Shown: one piece after another, positions 34,801-42,871 of the stretch | Layout of the letters: the number at the start of each line of letters is the position of its first letter | Position numbering within the stretch: the first letter of the stretch is position 1 | DNA from: BACL27 sp964203235 | Lineage (GTDB): Bacteria > Actinomycetota > Acidimicrobiia > Acidimicrobiales > Ilumatobacteraceae | Direction: 5' to 3' | Assembly (NCBI GenBank): GCA_964203235.1 | Contig: CAXNLE010000001.1 | Span: 992,001-1,056,000 of the forward strand | Length of the DNA: 64,000 nt | Position numbers and translations under genes: made by a program | Notes under the pieces: model-generated | What the model was told of the DNA's origin: nothing | Seen by the model: only the letters and a program-made list of their open reading frames with translations | Databases searched by the model: none

Positions 34801-36172
34801 CCGCTGTTGTCGACCCCGTCACATTAAACGCCGCATTTGAGCAACTTGTGGTTGTAATATTGTTACCCACTATTAGGCCAGGGTTTGAACTAAAAGTAAG
34901 TGTCGCAACATTGCCGGTTAGCACGCCATTTGTAATAGTTGGCACGACTGAGCGAACCAAAGAAATTGTTTTTGTAGTGTCAACAGCGAATTTTGCAACT
35001 GGTTCATTAAACTTAATTACCAAGTTTGCAGCCACCCAAGCCTGCGTCTCACCCGTAAAAGGAGTCGCAGTTGTAATTGTCGGTGTAGAACTATCAGTCC
35101 CGATCGGAGCAGAAGGAATACCAGGGCTCAGGTTGCCTACTTCGTCAGCCACATAAATCAGATATGAACCCGCGTTGAGACCTGTTGTTGGTAGCGAAGT
35201 CAGAGTGTTTACTAAAGTGATGTTTACTGAATTGACGTTGGCAGTATCAGCGGTTTCAGCAGCAGTTATGCTCGCCAAATTCGTCACAACGACCGTGCTC
35301 TTCACAAGATATGCATTACCGATTTCGTTACTCGATACTGGGATTCGTGATGTGTTCGACACTACGGAAGGAAAAGGTGGCGGGTAAGAAGGAAAGGGCG
35401 CCTGAGCATCAATCGTCACCGTGTTGGTGGATGCCAATGAGAAGTTAAGCGCCCTGTCCATGGCATAAAGCTTGTAAGTACCTGAAACCAGCCCCGCCAC
35501 AGGCAAATTGGGGTTTGACGTATTATTAGGCGCGTCAATGCTCCACCCATTGCTAAATGTTCTTTCGTTATTCGGCAGGGCCTGAACTTGAGACAAAGAA
35601 GTCGGCGAGTTTGTGTCCTTGACCAACCACACAAATCCAAGCTCGTTGCTTTGAACAGTCGCCGTGCCCGCGCTGCCGATTGATGCTGTCGTAACCGTCG
35701 CCGTCGGCTTGGTTGTGTCGATCACAATCGCCTTGTTTGCACCAAGCGAACCAGCAGTGCCAGGCGCAGGAAGAGTAAGCACGGCATTTTCGTTGCCTGC
35801 ATTCTTAATTGTTGAGCCGACGGGCTGAGCAAGAGTGGCTGCTGTCGTGTAGTCAAGGTCAGCAGACGTGTCTGGGTTTGTAGCGATTGAAATCGTGTAA
35901 TTAAATGTAAGTGTTGTTGTGCCCGTGCCAGAGAAATATGTGGCTAAACGGTCGGTGGTACCCGTTTCTAATTCAAGCGTCGGCACACCAGTGACATTCA
36001 CATTCTCGCTGAAAGTCACCTGGATCGGAATCACCAGCCCAACAGCGCCATAGGACCCATTCAGAGTTGACGATGTAACGCTTAACACTGTCGGGTTGGC
36101 GGCGCGAACTGGAGCCACTGGCAACAATGCGAGAAGGAGCGCTGAGATTAGGACTGAAGACTTGCGACCCAT
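31880..36172 (-). CDS. Very large secreted Ig-like protein with ~40 copies of a 16-residue repeat
   Basis: The 1430-residue protein has a signal peptide (1-24, ending PVRA). Residues ~25-700 hold several bacterial Ig-like/SbsA-type modules (VTFSENVNVTGVPTLELETG, later ITLKFSESVVD). A Gly/Ser linker at ~705-720 and a Pro/Gly-rich stretch follow. From ~783 to the end it is a repeat array with consensus AALPPSAMGGFNSSQM. Each unit divides into two 8-residue half-repeats, PPSAMGGF and NSSQMAAL, with the same pattern. Thus an alpha-helical solenoid is likely (inference). Unit identity is highest in the first half and decays to the C terminus. No sorting signal or TM tail is visible. It is probably a surface or matrix protein; function unknown. 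Confidence 0.85.
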   Translation of the reverse strand: MGRKSSVLISALLLALLPVAPVRAANPTVLSVTSSTLNGSYGAVGLVIPIQVTFSENVNVTGVPTLELETGTTDRLATYFSGTGTTTLTFNYTISIATNPDTSADLDYTTAATLAQPVGSTIKNAGNENAVLTLPAPGTAGSLGANKAIVIDTTKPTATVTTASIGSAGTATVQSNELGFVWLVKDTNSPTSLSQVQALPNNERTFSNGWSIDAPNNTSNPNLPVAGLVSGTYKLYAMDRALNFSLASTNTVTIDAQAPFPSYPPPFPSVVSNTSRIPVSSNEIGNAYLVKSTVVVTNLASITAAETADTANVNSVNITLVNTLTSLPTTGLNAGSYLIYVADEVGNLSPGIPSAPIGTDSSTPTITTATPFTGETQAWVAANLVIKFNEPVAKFAVDTTKTISLVRSVVPTITNGVLTGNVATLTFSSNPGLIVGNNITTTSCSNAAFNVTGSTTAGGTDGEITAVSGSTISFAKTNLNIASGAITGCAYTATKTDGTTNLITTSEIIPSDGSKVVVAAFPNDDRVTINPSGEMLFGVAYHVLITPGAVVDRATVPNNYVGVPSATPQTWSFLTGTDTIDPTLSNSQSDPPNGMTSFTPSRNITLKFSESVVDIANKVIKLCTGAFGCSTPVQTFTLQAISGINVAILDNIVTINPSADLSFSLTYFLLIEAGAFTDSTGNAYAGMATCNAHPCSYEFTTAAAPVAEAAPSGGGGGGSSGSALPTLPFAGSLPSVGGVIQPVILPGMTAPIVGPAPTFGAGGVPVGSTLTAGNMAGVDANIFRSFNPTQAGQIAPSAMAGFSSGQMAALPPSAMGGFNSSQMAALTPSAMGGMNSGQMAALPPSAMSGFNSSQMAALPPSAMGGFNSSQMSALPPSAMGGFNSSQMAALPPSAMTSFKPDQMAALPPSALTGFSQNQMSALPPSAMGGFNSSQMSALPPSAMSGFSQNQMSALLPSAMTNFKADQFAALPPGAMIGFKVEQLAALPAAAMAGMKQDQFSVLPPSAMGGFSSSQMAALSPAAMTGMNLSQFKVLPASAITGLQQSQFAALSPSAMSGFKPDQFAALGASAISGMQQNQFKVIPASVMGAFTSTQMDAMPAGALSVISPKQFKSLTSAVIASMSPEQRSALPTQALNVAANLAPTNTGNAAALAGALTGWNIDKVPASAFNNFKPADAAKLSAETFSGMNPEQFKAMPANAFAGFKPDQVGALAPQVFAGMKPTQLASMSTNAVSSLNVEQVAALPAAAFTAMKSTQIGAMSPTLMSTMTSQQVGALPPAAMSGLKSDQVQAMPPTAFVAMKPLAVAALSPAAVGSLNGEQVGALPATAFTAMKSTQVGALPPAAMATMTPLQVGALPPAAMSGLKADQVKAMPLAAFSTIKPAAVAQLTPASAAGFSNEKLAAMTPAQEKALKPAFVNKLTPEQKTALKS
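31885..33825 (-). repeat. Coding tandem repeat array, 48-bp unit (16 residues)
   Basis: About 40 head-to-tail units encode the C-terminal half of the giant secreted protein. Units near 33.35-33.78 kb are nearly identical at DNA level, while those below about 32.9 kb are diverged. One spacer without repeats interrupts near residues 1150-1170. Recombination between the near-identical units could change copy number. Confidence 0.9.
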
Positions 36173-36190
36173 ACATCCCCCAATTAATCA

Positions 36191-36273
36191 ATTACAAGAG
36201 AATCTTGTGACTGATTTCTAACAGTGTGACTGTTTCATAACCGTAGGGCTACAAATGGGGCATTACAAGAGAA
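36191..36273. repeat. Direct repeats upstream of the giant secreted protein gene
   Basis: ATTACAAGAGAA occurs at 36191-36202 and again at 36262-36273, 71 bp apart. TGTGACTG occurs at 36206-36213 and 36225-36232. All lie within 100 bp upstream of the start codon on the promoter side and may be regulator binding sites. Confidence 0.4.
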
Positions 36274-36354
36274 ATTATCTGAACTATTGCATGTGCAAAT
36301 TATTGCGTTACGAAAGACCGTGTTGCATGACTTCTCTTGGGTTTTTAGACCACG

Positions 36355-37128
36355 TTAATTAAATGGTTGAGCGTACACGTATTGAGTGATCGGCTGACCT
36401 GCCATCACAGTCCATTGCGAACCAGCAATGCGTTCTGTGAGTGCGCGCATTGCTAAATCGCCCGCGACCGAAACATCCATCACTCCCATGCTGAAGGTTT
36501 TCGCATATTCGCGTGCGAGTTCGCTTACTAACGGCGTGTCAAGAAAGCCCGGGCAAAGCGCACTGATGCACACGCCATGTGGTTCAAGTGCGGGGCCAAG
36601 CGATTTCACGAGACCAACCATCGCATGTTTGGTTAATCCATAAATTGGATCAGGCGCAATCGCGATGATGCCAGCCAGCGACGCAGTCACCAAGATATGG
36701 CCCGTTTTGCGCGCGACCATGCCTGGTATCACTGCACGCGCACCAAACACGACACCGTCTACATTGATGCTCATAATTCGCTCATAGGCGTCGTTATCAA
36801 CTTTTTCTAGCGGATAATTCGAGATGTTACCGATCACATTCTGATGCGTCGAGACGCCCGCGTTCAGACACACAATGTCAAATGGCTCAAATGTCGGAAT
36901 CAACTTATCCCATGCTTGAGAGTCGGTCACATCGAGATGAACATATTCGCCGTCGACTTCGACTGCGATTTGCTTGCCGAGCGTGTCGTTGACATCGGCG
37001 ATAACAACAGTTGCACCTTCGCGAGTAAACCTGCGCGCCATCTCGGCACCGATGCCACTCGCCCCGCCAGTAATGAAAGCGCGCTGACCGGATAACTGGT
37101 TATTTGAATTGGCCGAATTGGCTGACAT
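36355..37128 (-). CDS. SDR-family NAD(P)-dependent oxidoreductase
   Basis: About 257 residues from the ATG at 37128, chosen because GGGGGA stands 4 nt before it; the longer frame to 37155 lacks such a site. The classical SDR layout is present: AFITGGASGIGAEMARRF cofactor motif, LNAGVS, the catalytic Ser in ILVTASLAG, YGLTKHAMVG with the Tyr-Lys pair, and CPGFLDTPL. Substrate unknown; it could act on a steroid, alcohol or acyl intermediate. It is an isolated gene between two secreted-protein genes. Confidence 0.9.
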   Translation of the reverse strand: MSANSANSNNQLSGQRAFITGGASGIGAEMARRFTREGATVVIADVNDTLGKQIAVEVDGEYVHLDVTDSQAWDKLIPTFEPFDIVCLNAGVSTHQNVIGNISNYPLEKVDNDAYERIMSINVDGVVFGARAVIPGMVARKTGHILVTASLAGIIAIAPDPIYGLTKHAMVGLVKSLGPALEPHGVCISALCPGFLDTPLVSELAREYAKTFSMGVMDVSVAGDLAMRALTERIAGSQWTVMAGQPITQYVYAQPFN

Positions 37129-37218
37129 GTGTCCCCCGTTTTGAAAACTTCTCATTAAGTTTATTCAACTACAGAAAGCAAATACCAGTCGGCGGAGCAT
37201 CAAAAACTGTTGCGAAAG

Positions 37219-38481
37219 TTAGCGACCTGCGAGATTTGCATACGGCGTCATATACACCGAAACTTCTGATTCGGCTTGCACAGATGTGAAATAGACCTTG
37301 AAGTTGGCGTTATTTGGGTTTGTAGTGTTGAACCACATGCCGCATGATGTCGCCGAATACGAATATGGTGCATTGAAAACTTTTAAGTCGACGCCGTAAA
37401 GCATTGAAGTTCGATAAACAATCACATTCGCTTCAGCAGGGTTGCGGGTTATATAAACGCTTCCCCACATTTGTATGCCTTTGAAATAACAACCAGACCA
37501 AGTACCTGATTTTGCCGAATTAGTAATATTCGCTGCACCGGTTGCAATCGGCGGAGTTGTTGTGGGCACACTGAAAGTTGTCGTGGTTTCAACACCAGCC
37601 ATCGCACACGCCGAAGTTGACCAAACTGAATTGCCAACTGAATTAGATGCGAGAATCCAGTAGCAATAATTACCCCCACGCAAAAATCCTTTTACTCCAA
37701 CTGATGTCTTATTGTCTTTTGATTTATACCACGCCTTGTCAAGCGACTCAAGTTTCAATGGCTCAACTGACGAGATATAAAAATTAGTTGCGTTGCCGGG
37801 TTTGTCGACCCAAGTTAATTTTCCGGTGCCATCAAATGGCGATGTAATCGAAAGTTTAAACTCCGTGGGTGTATTAGGCACACTAAGAATTGTCGTAACT
37901 GTCGATGCAACCGTCGAAGATGTAGTTGACGATGTCGTCGTCGTTGGCAAAAGTGACACATCTTCACAAACCGAGTCAGACTTTGTCGTACCGTACTCAT
38001 TGCCGAGGGATAGCGAAAAACAAATTGGGACCGAACCATTCTTTTTCAACTCAAATCGATAGCTCGAAGCCCCAAAGGCAAGTTTGACAGTTGTGATTGC
38101 TGTTGTTGCGTTGCTCGACCAATAATTCAAAAATGGATAAATAACATTATTTGATGGAGACTTCCATGTCGCGTCAAAAAAATTATGATTCGGACTGGCC
38201 TTTTCAGAAGACCGAACTAAAGAAAGATTCACTGGCGTCTGCGGCGCTGCCGCTGCATAGCGCGCCCAGACTCTTCGTCTACCATTCAGCGTGCAAATAA
38301 GTTTCTCACCAAAACTATTGACTGTCTTTTCGCCAGGATTAACGCAATAGTCACCTGGGTTTATCGAAACTTTCGCTGAGTTAGTCAAGTGTTGCAGGTT
38401 TTCAGCCGAAGCACTCAAGGCCCCAAAAACGACCATGGCTAAGCTCATGACGAGAATAACTACCGAGCGTAAACGTCTCAC
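37219..38481 (-). CDS. Secreted protein with FnIII-like region and Thr/Ser linkers
   Basis: The 420-residue protein has a signal peptide (1-26, ending SASA). A short two-Cys module follows (DYCVNPGEKTVNSFGEK, then LICTLNGRRRVW), resembling small modules I recall in aquatic actinobacterial exported proteins. Thr/Ser-rich linkers at about 190-207 and 303-315 flank a beta-rich FnIII-like segment (PNTPTEFKLSITSPF). The C-terminal ~100 residues (SGTWSGCYFKGIQMWGSVY) form an unrecognised Cys-containing domain. Probably surface exposed; function unknown. Confidence 0.7.
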   Translation of the reverse strand: MRRLRSVVILVMSLAMVVFGALSASAENLQHLTNSAKVSINPGDYCVNPGEKTVNSFGEKLICTLNGRRRVWARYAAAAPQTPVNLSLVRSSEKASPNHNFFDATWKSPSNNVIYPFLNYWSSNATTAITTVKLAFGASSYRFELKKNGSVPICFSLSLGNEYGTTKSDSVCEDVSLLPTTTTSSTTSSTVASTVTTILSVPNTPTEFKLSITSPFDGTGKLTWVDKPGNATNFYISSVEPLKLESLDKAWYKSKDNKTSVGVKGFLRGGNYCYWILASNSVGNSVWSTSACAMAGVETTTTFSVPTTTPPIATGAANITNSAKSGTWSGCYFKGIQMWGSVYITRNPAEANVIVYRTSMLYGVDLKVFNAPYSYSATSCGMWFNTTNPNNANFKVYFTSVQAESEVSVYMTPYANLAGR

Positions 38482-38527
38482 GAACCAATTCTACGACTAT
38501 CGGCCGAACAAGCCGAAGCAATGATGG

Positions 38528-39322
38528 CTAATCGAGTTTGACCCATCCGCCGACAAGGCCACTCATGAAACCGCCGTCAACTTGCACATCTGTGGCGTTC
38601 AACCACTCAAGTGTCGGGTCTGACAAAAACAAAATCACCCGGGCTATATCTGACGCGGTTGCATTGCGGCCCGTCTCACGGGTGACGAGATCTAATAACG
38701 GCCCGACCGACTCGCGGAAGTCTTTGAGAATTGGCGTTTGCACAGGGCCAGGACTGACTGTATTTACTCGAACACCGCGCTCGCGCAACCACTGCCCTTG
38801 TTGCTTTGCCATTACGACTACACACTCTTTTGAGAAGTTATACGCCCGCTTACCATCCATTGGGTGATCGCGTAGCCAATCGACGCCAGATTCGTAATCG
38901 GGAGTTGCAAGAAGTCGCTTCACCTCGTCAAGATTCGCTGACCATTGCGCACCTGCGATTGACGCAACATGCGTTATCGAACCACCTTGTCGGATTCGAT
39001 CGACTAATAAATCCGTGAGCATCCGTAATCCGAGAACATTCACGCGCATCACAACTTCTGGGTCAACCGTGCCAGGTACGCCGGCAATGTTCAAAAGCAC
39101 ATCGATCTCACCATCAATTTCTTTTACTGCTGCTGTGATTGATTCTGGTTTCGTAAAATCAATCGCGATGTGTTGATCGACTTTTAATGCTGTTGCGTTA
39201 CGATCAAGTGCAATAACTTTGGCGCCAGCGGCCAATAAAAACTCAGTCGTTTGCTGACCGATACCTGATGCTGCGCCCGTAACTACAACTCGTTTATTTT
39301 TATACGCCTCGTGTTGACCCAT
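38528..39322 (-). CDS. SDR-family oxidoreductase, coniferyl-alcohol/3-alpha-hydroxysteroid dehydrogenase-like
   Basis: The 264-residue SDR has VVVTGAASGIGQQTTEFLL, a shortened central region typical of the 3-alpha-HSD/CalA subgroup (LLNIAGVPG), catalytic Ser in THVASIAGAQW, YNFSKECVVVMAKQQ with the Tyr-Lys pair, and NTVSPGPVQTPIL. The subgroup oxidises secondary or aromatic alcohols with NAD(P)+. Substrate is uncertain. It stands alone, 24 nt after the methyltransferase start region on the same strand order. Confidence 0.87.
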   Translation of the reverse strand: MGQHEAYKNKRVVVTGAASGIGQQTTEFLLAAGAKVIALDRNATALKVDQHIAIDFTKPESITAAVKEIDGEIDVLLNIAGVPGTVDPEVVMRVNVLGLRMLTDLLVDRIRQGGSITHVASIAGAQWSANLDEVKRLLATPDYESGVDWLRDHPMDGKRAYNFSKECVVVMAKQQGQWLRERGVRVNTVSPGPVQTPILKDFRESVGPLLDLVTRETGRNATASDIARVILFLSDPTLEWLNATDVQVDGGFMSGLVGGWVKLD

Positions 39323-39346
39323 ATCTCAAAAACTAACACGCCCCGA

Positions 39347-40189
39347 TTATGACTCAGTATTTACAGCAAACAGAAACAAATTCTTGCCGACAATTTTTCG
39401 AAAACCGAAGGCGTCAAGGGTCTTTGAAATTGGATAAATCAGTCGGTCATAGAACACCATTGATTGTTTAGAGCCAAGACCTGCCTTATTTCGAAAACCG
39501 ACAAGAATCAAGGCGAAACTGGCAAGCACACCGATTGAGTCGCTGTAGAAACATTTCTCAACCGTGAACCCTGCGGCTTCAACTTTGCTGATTAGTTCTC
39601 TCCTTTTGTATCTTCTGAAGTGTCCGACTTTGCGATCTAAATCTGAAAACAACATCGGGAGTGCAGGTACGTAGATTGCGAGACGCCCGCCAGGTTTGAT
39701 TGATTTCTTAATTGACTTTAGAGCATCGAGATCACTTTCAATATGTTCAAGAACATTAGATGTATATACGAAATCAACTTTCTGCACTACCGCGTCGAGA
39801 GAATCTACGCACTCAAAACCTTTCGACCGAAGCATCGCTGCAAGACTTGGGTCAATTTCAAAACAAATTGGTGATTTGTTATAACTGTCGCGCCAAATCT
39901 CGGCAAGCGAGCCAGTACCTGCACCAAACTCAAGCAGATGCGAGTCGGCTTTTGAACCGGTCTCAAACTTGAGACCTTTCGCGAGCTTCATGACGACATC
40001 TCGGTTGTACCCTTCAAGCCCTTCTTCGCCGTCAAGCAGGGCTTGCGTCCCGGCATAGTCGAGCTGATCGGCTCGCTGAAAAGCAGTTGGCCCCGTTTTT
40101 CTAAAAATTTGCAAAATTAACTTTCTCTTATAACTAGTTGGGCACTTCAGGTTTACGGCACGAAACAATAACAGTATTGCTACTTCCAT
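39347..40189 (-). CDS. Class I SAM-dependent methyltransferase
   Basis: About 280 residues. The SAM-binding motif LLEFGAGTGSLAEIW is followed by the acidic loop CFEIDPSLAAML and DFVYTSNVLEHIESD, typical of the UbiE/Methyltransf_11/12 group. ALKSIKKSIKPGGRLAIYVP then gives the post-motif strand. The start is uncertain: the frame continues to a TTG at 40210 and ATG at 40207, but no ribosome site is clear, and the first ~25 residues are hydrophobic and atypical. The acceptor (small molecule, lipid or glycan) is unknown. Confidence 0.8.
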   Translation of the reverse strand: MEVAILLLFRAVNLKCPTSYKRKLILQIFRKTGPTAFQRADQLDYAGTQALLDGEEGLEGYNRDVVMKLAKGLKFETGSKADSHLLEFGAGTGSLAEIWRDSYNKSPICFEIDPSLAAMLRSKGFECVDSLDAVVQKVDFVYTSNVLEHIESDLDALKSIKKSIKPGGRLAIYVPALPMLFSDLDRKVGHFRRYKRRELISKVEAAGFTVEKCFYSDSIGVLASFALILVGFRNKAGLGSKQSMVFYDRLIYPISKTLDAFGFRKIVGKNLFLFAVNTES

Positions 40190-40351
40190 GGGCAACAACA
40201 ACAGCATCAAGTGGCTCGCAACGACTTAAATCTATATATGAATAGATCAAAGTTTTCTGATCCATTGGCGTCTTTCCTGCCTGCAGTGTGTTCGTTTCGC
40301 ACAATTAACTACGCTCTTATGAAGCAAGTAATCACATCTCAAGGGGCAAGC

Positions 40352-40777
40352 ATGATCAACGAAGTGATTGAACAATGGCACGCTCATTTGCGTGGAGAAT
40401 TAAAGGACGGGCTCGATATTCTGCTTGACGATGACTGTGTGTTTTATTCGCCAATCGTGTACACCCCCCAAGTCGGAAAAGAAATCACCAAGATGTATTT
40501 GATGGCTGCTGGGCAAACACTTCCTGGCGAAACAGGTTCATCCGCGCAAGCAAAAGACAGTTCAAAGAAATTTCGTTATACCAAGCAAGTTATTGATGGA
40601 AATACTGCTGTTTTGGAGTTTGAAACAACAGTCGATGGAAAATATACGAACGGTGTTGACATCATCACTTGCAACGCCAGCGGAAAGATTATTGAGTTTC
40701 GCGTCATGATGCGCCCATTGCAGGCGATCAACGCAGTCCATCGACAAATGGGTGAAGCCCTTGACAAAATGAAATAG
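40352..40777 (+). CDS. NTF2-like (SnoaL-type) protein
   Basis: About 141 residues from the ATG at 40352, selected because AAGGGGC lies 5 nt before it; the frame opens earlier at 40211 but that overlaps the divergent gene. The single-domain alpha+beta barrel shows the family pattern: INEVIEQWHAHLRGELKDGLDILLDDDCVFYSP (start helix and first strand, in parts), VLEFETTVDGKYTNGVDIITCNASGKI and EFRVMMRPLQAI. Members are small enzymes or binding proteins; the role here is unknown. It ends 3 nt before tRNA-Val on the opposite strand. Confidence 0.75.
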   Translation: MINEVIEQWHAHLRGELKDGLDILLDDDCVFYSPIVYTPQVGKEITKMYLMAAGQTLPGETGSSAQAKDSSKKFRYTKQVIDGNTAVLEFETTVDGKYTNGVDIITCNASGKIIEFRVMMRPLQAINAVHRQMGEALDKMK

Positions 40778-40780
40778 CAG

Positions 40781-40854
40781 TGGGCGCTGAGGGATTCGAA
40801 CCCCCGACCCTCTCCTTGTAAGGGAGATGCTCTAACCAACTGAGCTAAGCGCCC
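40781..40854 (-). tRNA. tRNA-Val (anticodon TAC)
   Basis: A 74-nt cloverleaf on the reverse strand without encoded CCA. Acceptor GGGCGCT pairs with AGCGCCC, the D arm is GCTCAGTTGGTTAGAGC, the anticodon arm is TCTCC-CTTACAA-GGAGA (TAC), and the T arm contains GGTTCGAATCC. Confidence 0.96.
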
Positions 40855-40955
40855 AAACTCTGAAAACTTCTTGCGAACCTCTCATTGAATGAAACTCTTA
40901 GTGTATGGGATTATTTATTTGAATCGCTATCTCAGATATTCGCAATATCCGCTAT

Positions 40956-41654
40956 TTATTTCGTGTCGATAACTAAAAAAGCTTCGGCGGTACGACCTTT
41001 TGGCAACCCGCCCGCCTCAGCAACTGCCTCACCCCAGCTACGAATGCGCGCGGGCAAACCTGCTGGATCGGGATGTTGACTGTGGTGGCACAACAGTGCT
41101 GAAATTTTCTTGTCTAACACATCAGTTGTGTCAACGAAATGCTTTGGTTTTGGCCCAGCCATAATCCACGTTTCAGGCACAGCATGCGGAGCCAACCCTC
41201 GCTCACTTAGCAATTCAGGAAACGCAAATTCGTTGCGAGCGTCAGGATAAATCGCACAAATCGCTGCTTCACCAGTCGCGAGATGATCTGGGTGGCTCGC
41301 GTAAATTCGATCGTAATTTCGCTCAGCGGATTGTGTGAGGACGCGATCTGGCTTGACGATACGAATTACTGCGCTGATCTCGCGACGCAAATTGAGATCT
41401 GCGATAAGCGCACCATCTTGAAACCCGAGCCAATGCAGTTCAGTTACGCCGAGCATATTCGCCGCGGCAGTTTGCTCGAGCCGACGAGTTGCTGCAACTT
41501 GCTCGCGAGTCACGGTGTTATCTGAACCGCCTGCTTGCCCGTCAGTGACGAGACAATAAACAACCTCGTGACCCTCTGCGACCCAAGTTGCAACGGTTCC
41601 ACCCGAACCAAAATCAACATCATCAGGGTGCGCTGTGATCACAAGAATTTTCAT
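40956..41654 (-). CDS. PIG-L/LmbE-family N-acetylglucosamine-type deacetylase
   Basis: The 232-residue zinc deacetylase has the hallmark ITAHPDDVDFGSGG (about 5-18) with the His-Pro-Asp-Asp metal/catalytic motif, and HPDHLATGEAA supplies the further His. The family includes MshB and Mca of mycothiol metabolism and GlcNAc-PI or lipid-sugar deacetylases. It is the last gene of a tight reverse-strand operon beginning with a phosphatase at 43639. Glycan or mycothiol-type substrates are both possible. Confidence 0.88.
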   Translation of the reverse strand: MKILVITAHPDDVDFGSGGTVATWVAEGHEVVYCLVTDGQAGGSDNTVTREQVAATRRLEQTAAANMLGVTELHWLGFQDGALIADLNLRREISAVIRIVKPDRVLTQSAERNYDRIYASHPDHLATGEAAICAIYPDARNEFAFPELLSERGLAPHAVPETWIMAGPKPKHFVDTTDVLDKKISALLCHHSQHPDPAGLPARIRSWGEAVAEAGGLPKGRTAEAFLVIDTK

Positions 41655-41670
41655 AAATACTTACTCAATC

Positions 41671-42630
41671 TCAATCAAATTCGCCATTTATGAACTTGTC
41701 GAAAAACATGATGTCTATTCGGTCGAGTTCAAGATGATCTGCGGCGTTGGCATCAATTTTAGCGAACCTTGCACCACGGTTAAGAACTGCAGTACTGACA
41801 TCAAGACTTCGCAAAATATTTAGCGTGTCATCGTTATACGAACCGAATGGACAACACATCGAGCGAGATATGCCATCATTAGCCACGCTGTCTAGGTGCG
41901 TAAAGGATTTTGTGAGTTCGTCATGCTGACGCTCCACCGTCATTTCGGCCAACCATTCATGCGAATGACCGTGTGATCCAATTTCCATCCCGTTATCGAT
42001 CAACGTTTGTACATCATCAGGAGTCATATAAAATTCATCTACCCAACTTGACTCACTGCGTTCAATAACTTGACTGAACACGTGAGATAGATACTTTTTC
42101 CGAATGTCTGTAGGAATGATCTTTTGAAATAGTTTCTTGATGAATTCGGTTTCACGATCATTCCAAAGGTTTGGCACACCGTATTTGGCAAATAAATCAT
42201 AAAATGTGATGCCTAATGTTTCTTCAAGACCTGCCTCTGAAAAATACTGATCCGCAAGTTTTACTATCTCTTTTGGTGTTACCCGGCCCGACAGCAGAAT
42301 ATGGATTTTATTGACATCCAACAACTTTCGCTCAAAGATTGCTTCGGTTGGAATATAGAACGTTCCGATCACACCTTTTTCTAAAAACGACGGCAAAACG
42401 TAATCAATACAATCACGGTAGCCGTCATCAAATGTCAACCAAATCTTATTTTCAAGCGCAGAAATTTCATCACCGATAGTCAATAAATCGTTACCTAATA
42501 TAAACTCGTACTTCTGAGCCATCGCTTCCAGTTGTTGATCAAATAAATCAAGATCCAAAACATTATGCCTCTCTGACATGCGCTTACTATTCGGGCGCAC
42601 GTAGTGATACATCAAAATCGGCAACTTCAT
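41671..42630 (-). CDS. Polysaccharide deacetylase (NodB/CE4 family)
   Basis: The 319-residue protein opens with LPILMYHYVRPNSKR and carries the NodB core WLTFDDGYRDCIDYVLPSFL (about 68-87), with the catalytic Asp and metal-binding Asp, and MEIGSHGHSHEW with the SxxHxH-type metal His pair. CCPFGSYND resembles the family's Pro-Phe-Gly motif. There is no signal peptide, so action on cytoplasmic or lipid-linked sugars is possible. It lies 11 nt after the short ORF at 42642-42866 and 16 nt before the PIG-L gene. Confidence 0.9.
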   Translation of the reverse strand: MKLPILMYHYVRPNSKRMSERHNVLDLDLFDQQLEAMAQKYEFILGNDLLTIGDEISALENKIWLTFDDGYRDCIDYVLPSFLEKGVIGTFYIPTEAIFERKLLDVNKIHILLSGRVTPKEIVKLADQYFSEAGLEETLGITFYDLFAKYGVPNLWNDRETEFIKKLFQKIIPTDIRKKYLSHVFSQVIERSESSWVDEFYMTPDDVQTLIDNGMEIGSHGHSHEWLAEMTVERQHDELTKSFTHLDSVANDGISRSMCCPFGSYNDDTLNILRSLDVSTAVLNRGARFAKIDANAADHLELDRIDIMFFDKFINGEFD

Positions 42631-42641
42631 GAATTATTAGT

Positions 42642-42866
42642 TTAATTCGGGCGGTCTTGGTCGCCGTCACCTTTGAAGATTATTTCGGAGTTTGGCAAGT
42701 TGGTGAACAACCAGCGTTCGACAGTTGTCTGACTAAACGGTGAAAAGTATTCGGGAACGACACAATCAGCAAATTCGCGACAATTGGCGAAACCGGCTTC
42801 ATTGAGTTCACCTCAGCTAAGACCCCACGACAGCAATTGAATCATCTCAGTTTGCGTGGGCGGCAT
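42642..42866 (-). CDS. Short ORF with in-frame TGA: candidate selenoprotein or recent pseudogene
   Basis: Reverse-strand frame: ATG at 42866, seventeen codons (MPPTQTEMIQLLSWGLS), TGA at 42813-42815, then 56 sense codons (GELNEAGFANCREFADC and onward, ending KGDGDQDRPN) to TAA at 42642-42644. The ORF starts 5 nt after the upstream stop and ends 11 nt before the next ATG, so it fills an otherwise unexplained 240-bp gap in a tight operon. Just after the TGA, GGTGAA can pair with TTCGCC (one G-U) around a 15-nt loop, a position expected for a bacterial SECIS. TGA is a normal stop elsewhere here (dppC, cysD, cysN, cysC). Alternatives: nonsense-mutated gene or chance frame. No family recognised. 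Confidence 0.4.
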
Positions 42867-42871
42867 CTCGT

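Noticed and set aside
34587..35156. 189-codon and, at 32319-32942, 207-codon forward frames inside the giant secreted protein gene
   Set aside because: Both are antisense shadows of the low-complexity, Thr/Val/Ala-rich reverse-strand gene, with no ribosome site or domain.
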